Assembly: GCA_902475285.1 (NCBI GenBank)
Contig: CABRZA010000143.1
Location: 1 to 6,322, forward strand
DNA: 6,322 bases
Source: an uncultured Porphyromonadaceae bacterium
Lineage (GTDB): Bacteria; Bacteroidota; Bacteroidia; Bacteroidales; Muribaculaceae
Reading direction: 5' to 3'
Below, in pieces: positions 6,138 to 6,322 of the stretch. The notes under the pieces were generated by a model. The model was not told the origin of the DNA, made no database searches, and saw only the letters and a list, made by a program, of their open reading frames with translations. Positions within the stretch are counted from its first letter, which is position 1. Every line of letters starts with the position of its first letter. A program made the translations under genes and the position numbers.

Positions 6138-6237
6138 TACTTCATGGCGATCGGTTTGGCGCGTTGGAGTATGTGCAGCCTGGGCGGCCTCAATATATTG
6201 CAATGTCACTAACTTAAAGGCATAGCCATGAAGTAGG
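6136..6237. repeat. 13-bp perfect inverted repeat around 76 nt
   Basis: CCTACTTCATGGC (6136-6148) and GCCATGAAGTAGG (6225-6237) are exact reverse complements. The left arm overlaps the last two bases of the 22-bp palindrome. The enclosed 76 nt contain the second CAATATATTG and no credible reading frame. The arms could close a long hairpin or mark the ends of a very small mobile element. Confidence 0.6.
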
Positions 6238-6322
6238 AGGGTGTTGCAAAACCTCCAAGTCTATTAGTGGCAAGTATGTCACATGTATTTGAACATTAGT
6301 GCGATATCGACGAGAGTCGCGC
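6238..6322. mobile_element. Possible end of an insertion sequence, cut by the window
   Basis: From about 6238 the sequence begins AGGGTGTTGCAAAAC and becomes more AT-rich than anything before it. Ends reading GGGTGTTGCAAAA resemble terminal inverted repeats of insertion sequences that I recall from Bacteroidetes, although I cannot name the family. No transposase frame starts before the window ends. The last bases include a CGAC-GAGA-GTCG hairpin (6308-6319). Alternatively this is simply the leader of the next gene. Confidence 0.3.

Noticed and set aside
5936..6200. CRISPR-like array
   Set aside because: The repeats are palindromes of differing sequence placed almost back to back, without uniform repeats or unique spacers of constant length.
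5929..6225. Open frame of 98 codons after pdxB
   Set aside because: It reads straight through the hairpin cluster, starts inside the pdxB stop region, and gives a Trp/Cys-rich peptide with no family likeness. The palindromes explain the sequence better than a gene.
6264..6291. Possible promoter with TGTATTTG as -7
   Set aside because: The motif has TG where the Bacteroidetes consensus has TA, and no TTTG lies at the required spacing upstream.

Overview
The window looks like a GC-rich member of the Bacteroidales, possibly Muribaculaceae or a relative. Three things point there. The only convincing promoter is of the Bacteroidetes sigma-ABfr type (TTG, 20-bp spacer, TAATTTTG). No gene start has a clear Shine-Dalgarno sequence. 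The proteins read as Bacteroidales versions of their families. Ile is often encoded by ATA despite the high GC. The genus is an inference and was not searched.

Layout. Positions 88-621 hold a RimJ/RimL-type GNAT acetyltransferase that stands alone and is less GC-rich in its 5' half than its neighbours. Positions 622-977 are non-coding and carry a nested imperfect inverted repeat built from CACGGAG / CGCAGAGG-type motifs, followed by the promoter of the next gene. From 978 to 5932 four genes run in one direction with gaps of 16 and 11 nt and then a 19-nt overlap, so they probably form one operon: a THUMP-domain 23S rRNA guanine methyltransferase (RlmL/YpsC type) with a long charged tail, purD (purine synthesis), an unrecognised multi-pass membrane protein, and pdxB (pyridoxal phosphate synthesis). 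Positions 5933-6322 contain no gene that I believe. They hold a dense row of REP-like hairpins, including two copies of a two-hairpin unit whose stems differ but still pair, one terminator-like hairpin, a perfect 22-bp palindrome, a 13-bp inverted repeat, and finally AT-richer sequence that may be the end of an insertion sequence.

How the genes fit together. The operon is housekeeping: rRNA modification, the GAR synthetase step of purine synthesis and the second step of the DXP-dependent vitamin B6 route. I see no functional link between them beyond probable co-transcription. The membrane protein is the one true unknown, and its end is physically coupled to the pdxB start.

I found no defence system, CRISPR array, tRNA or rRNA. 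The observations most worth a second look are the hairpin cluster after pdxB, the nested repeat at 659-841, the charged repeat tail of the methyltransferase and a His-to-Ala change in a conserved PurD motif.
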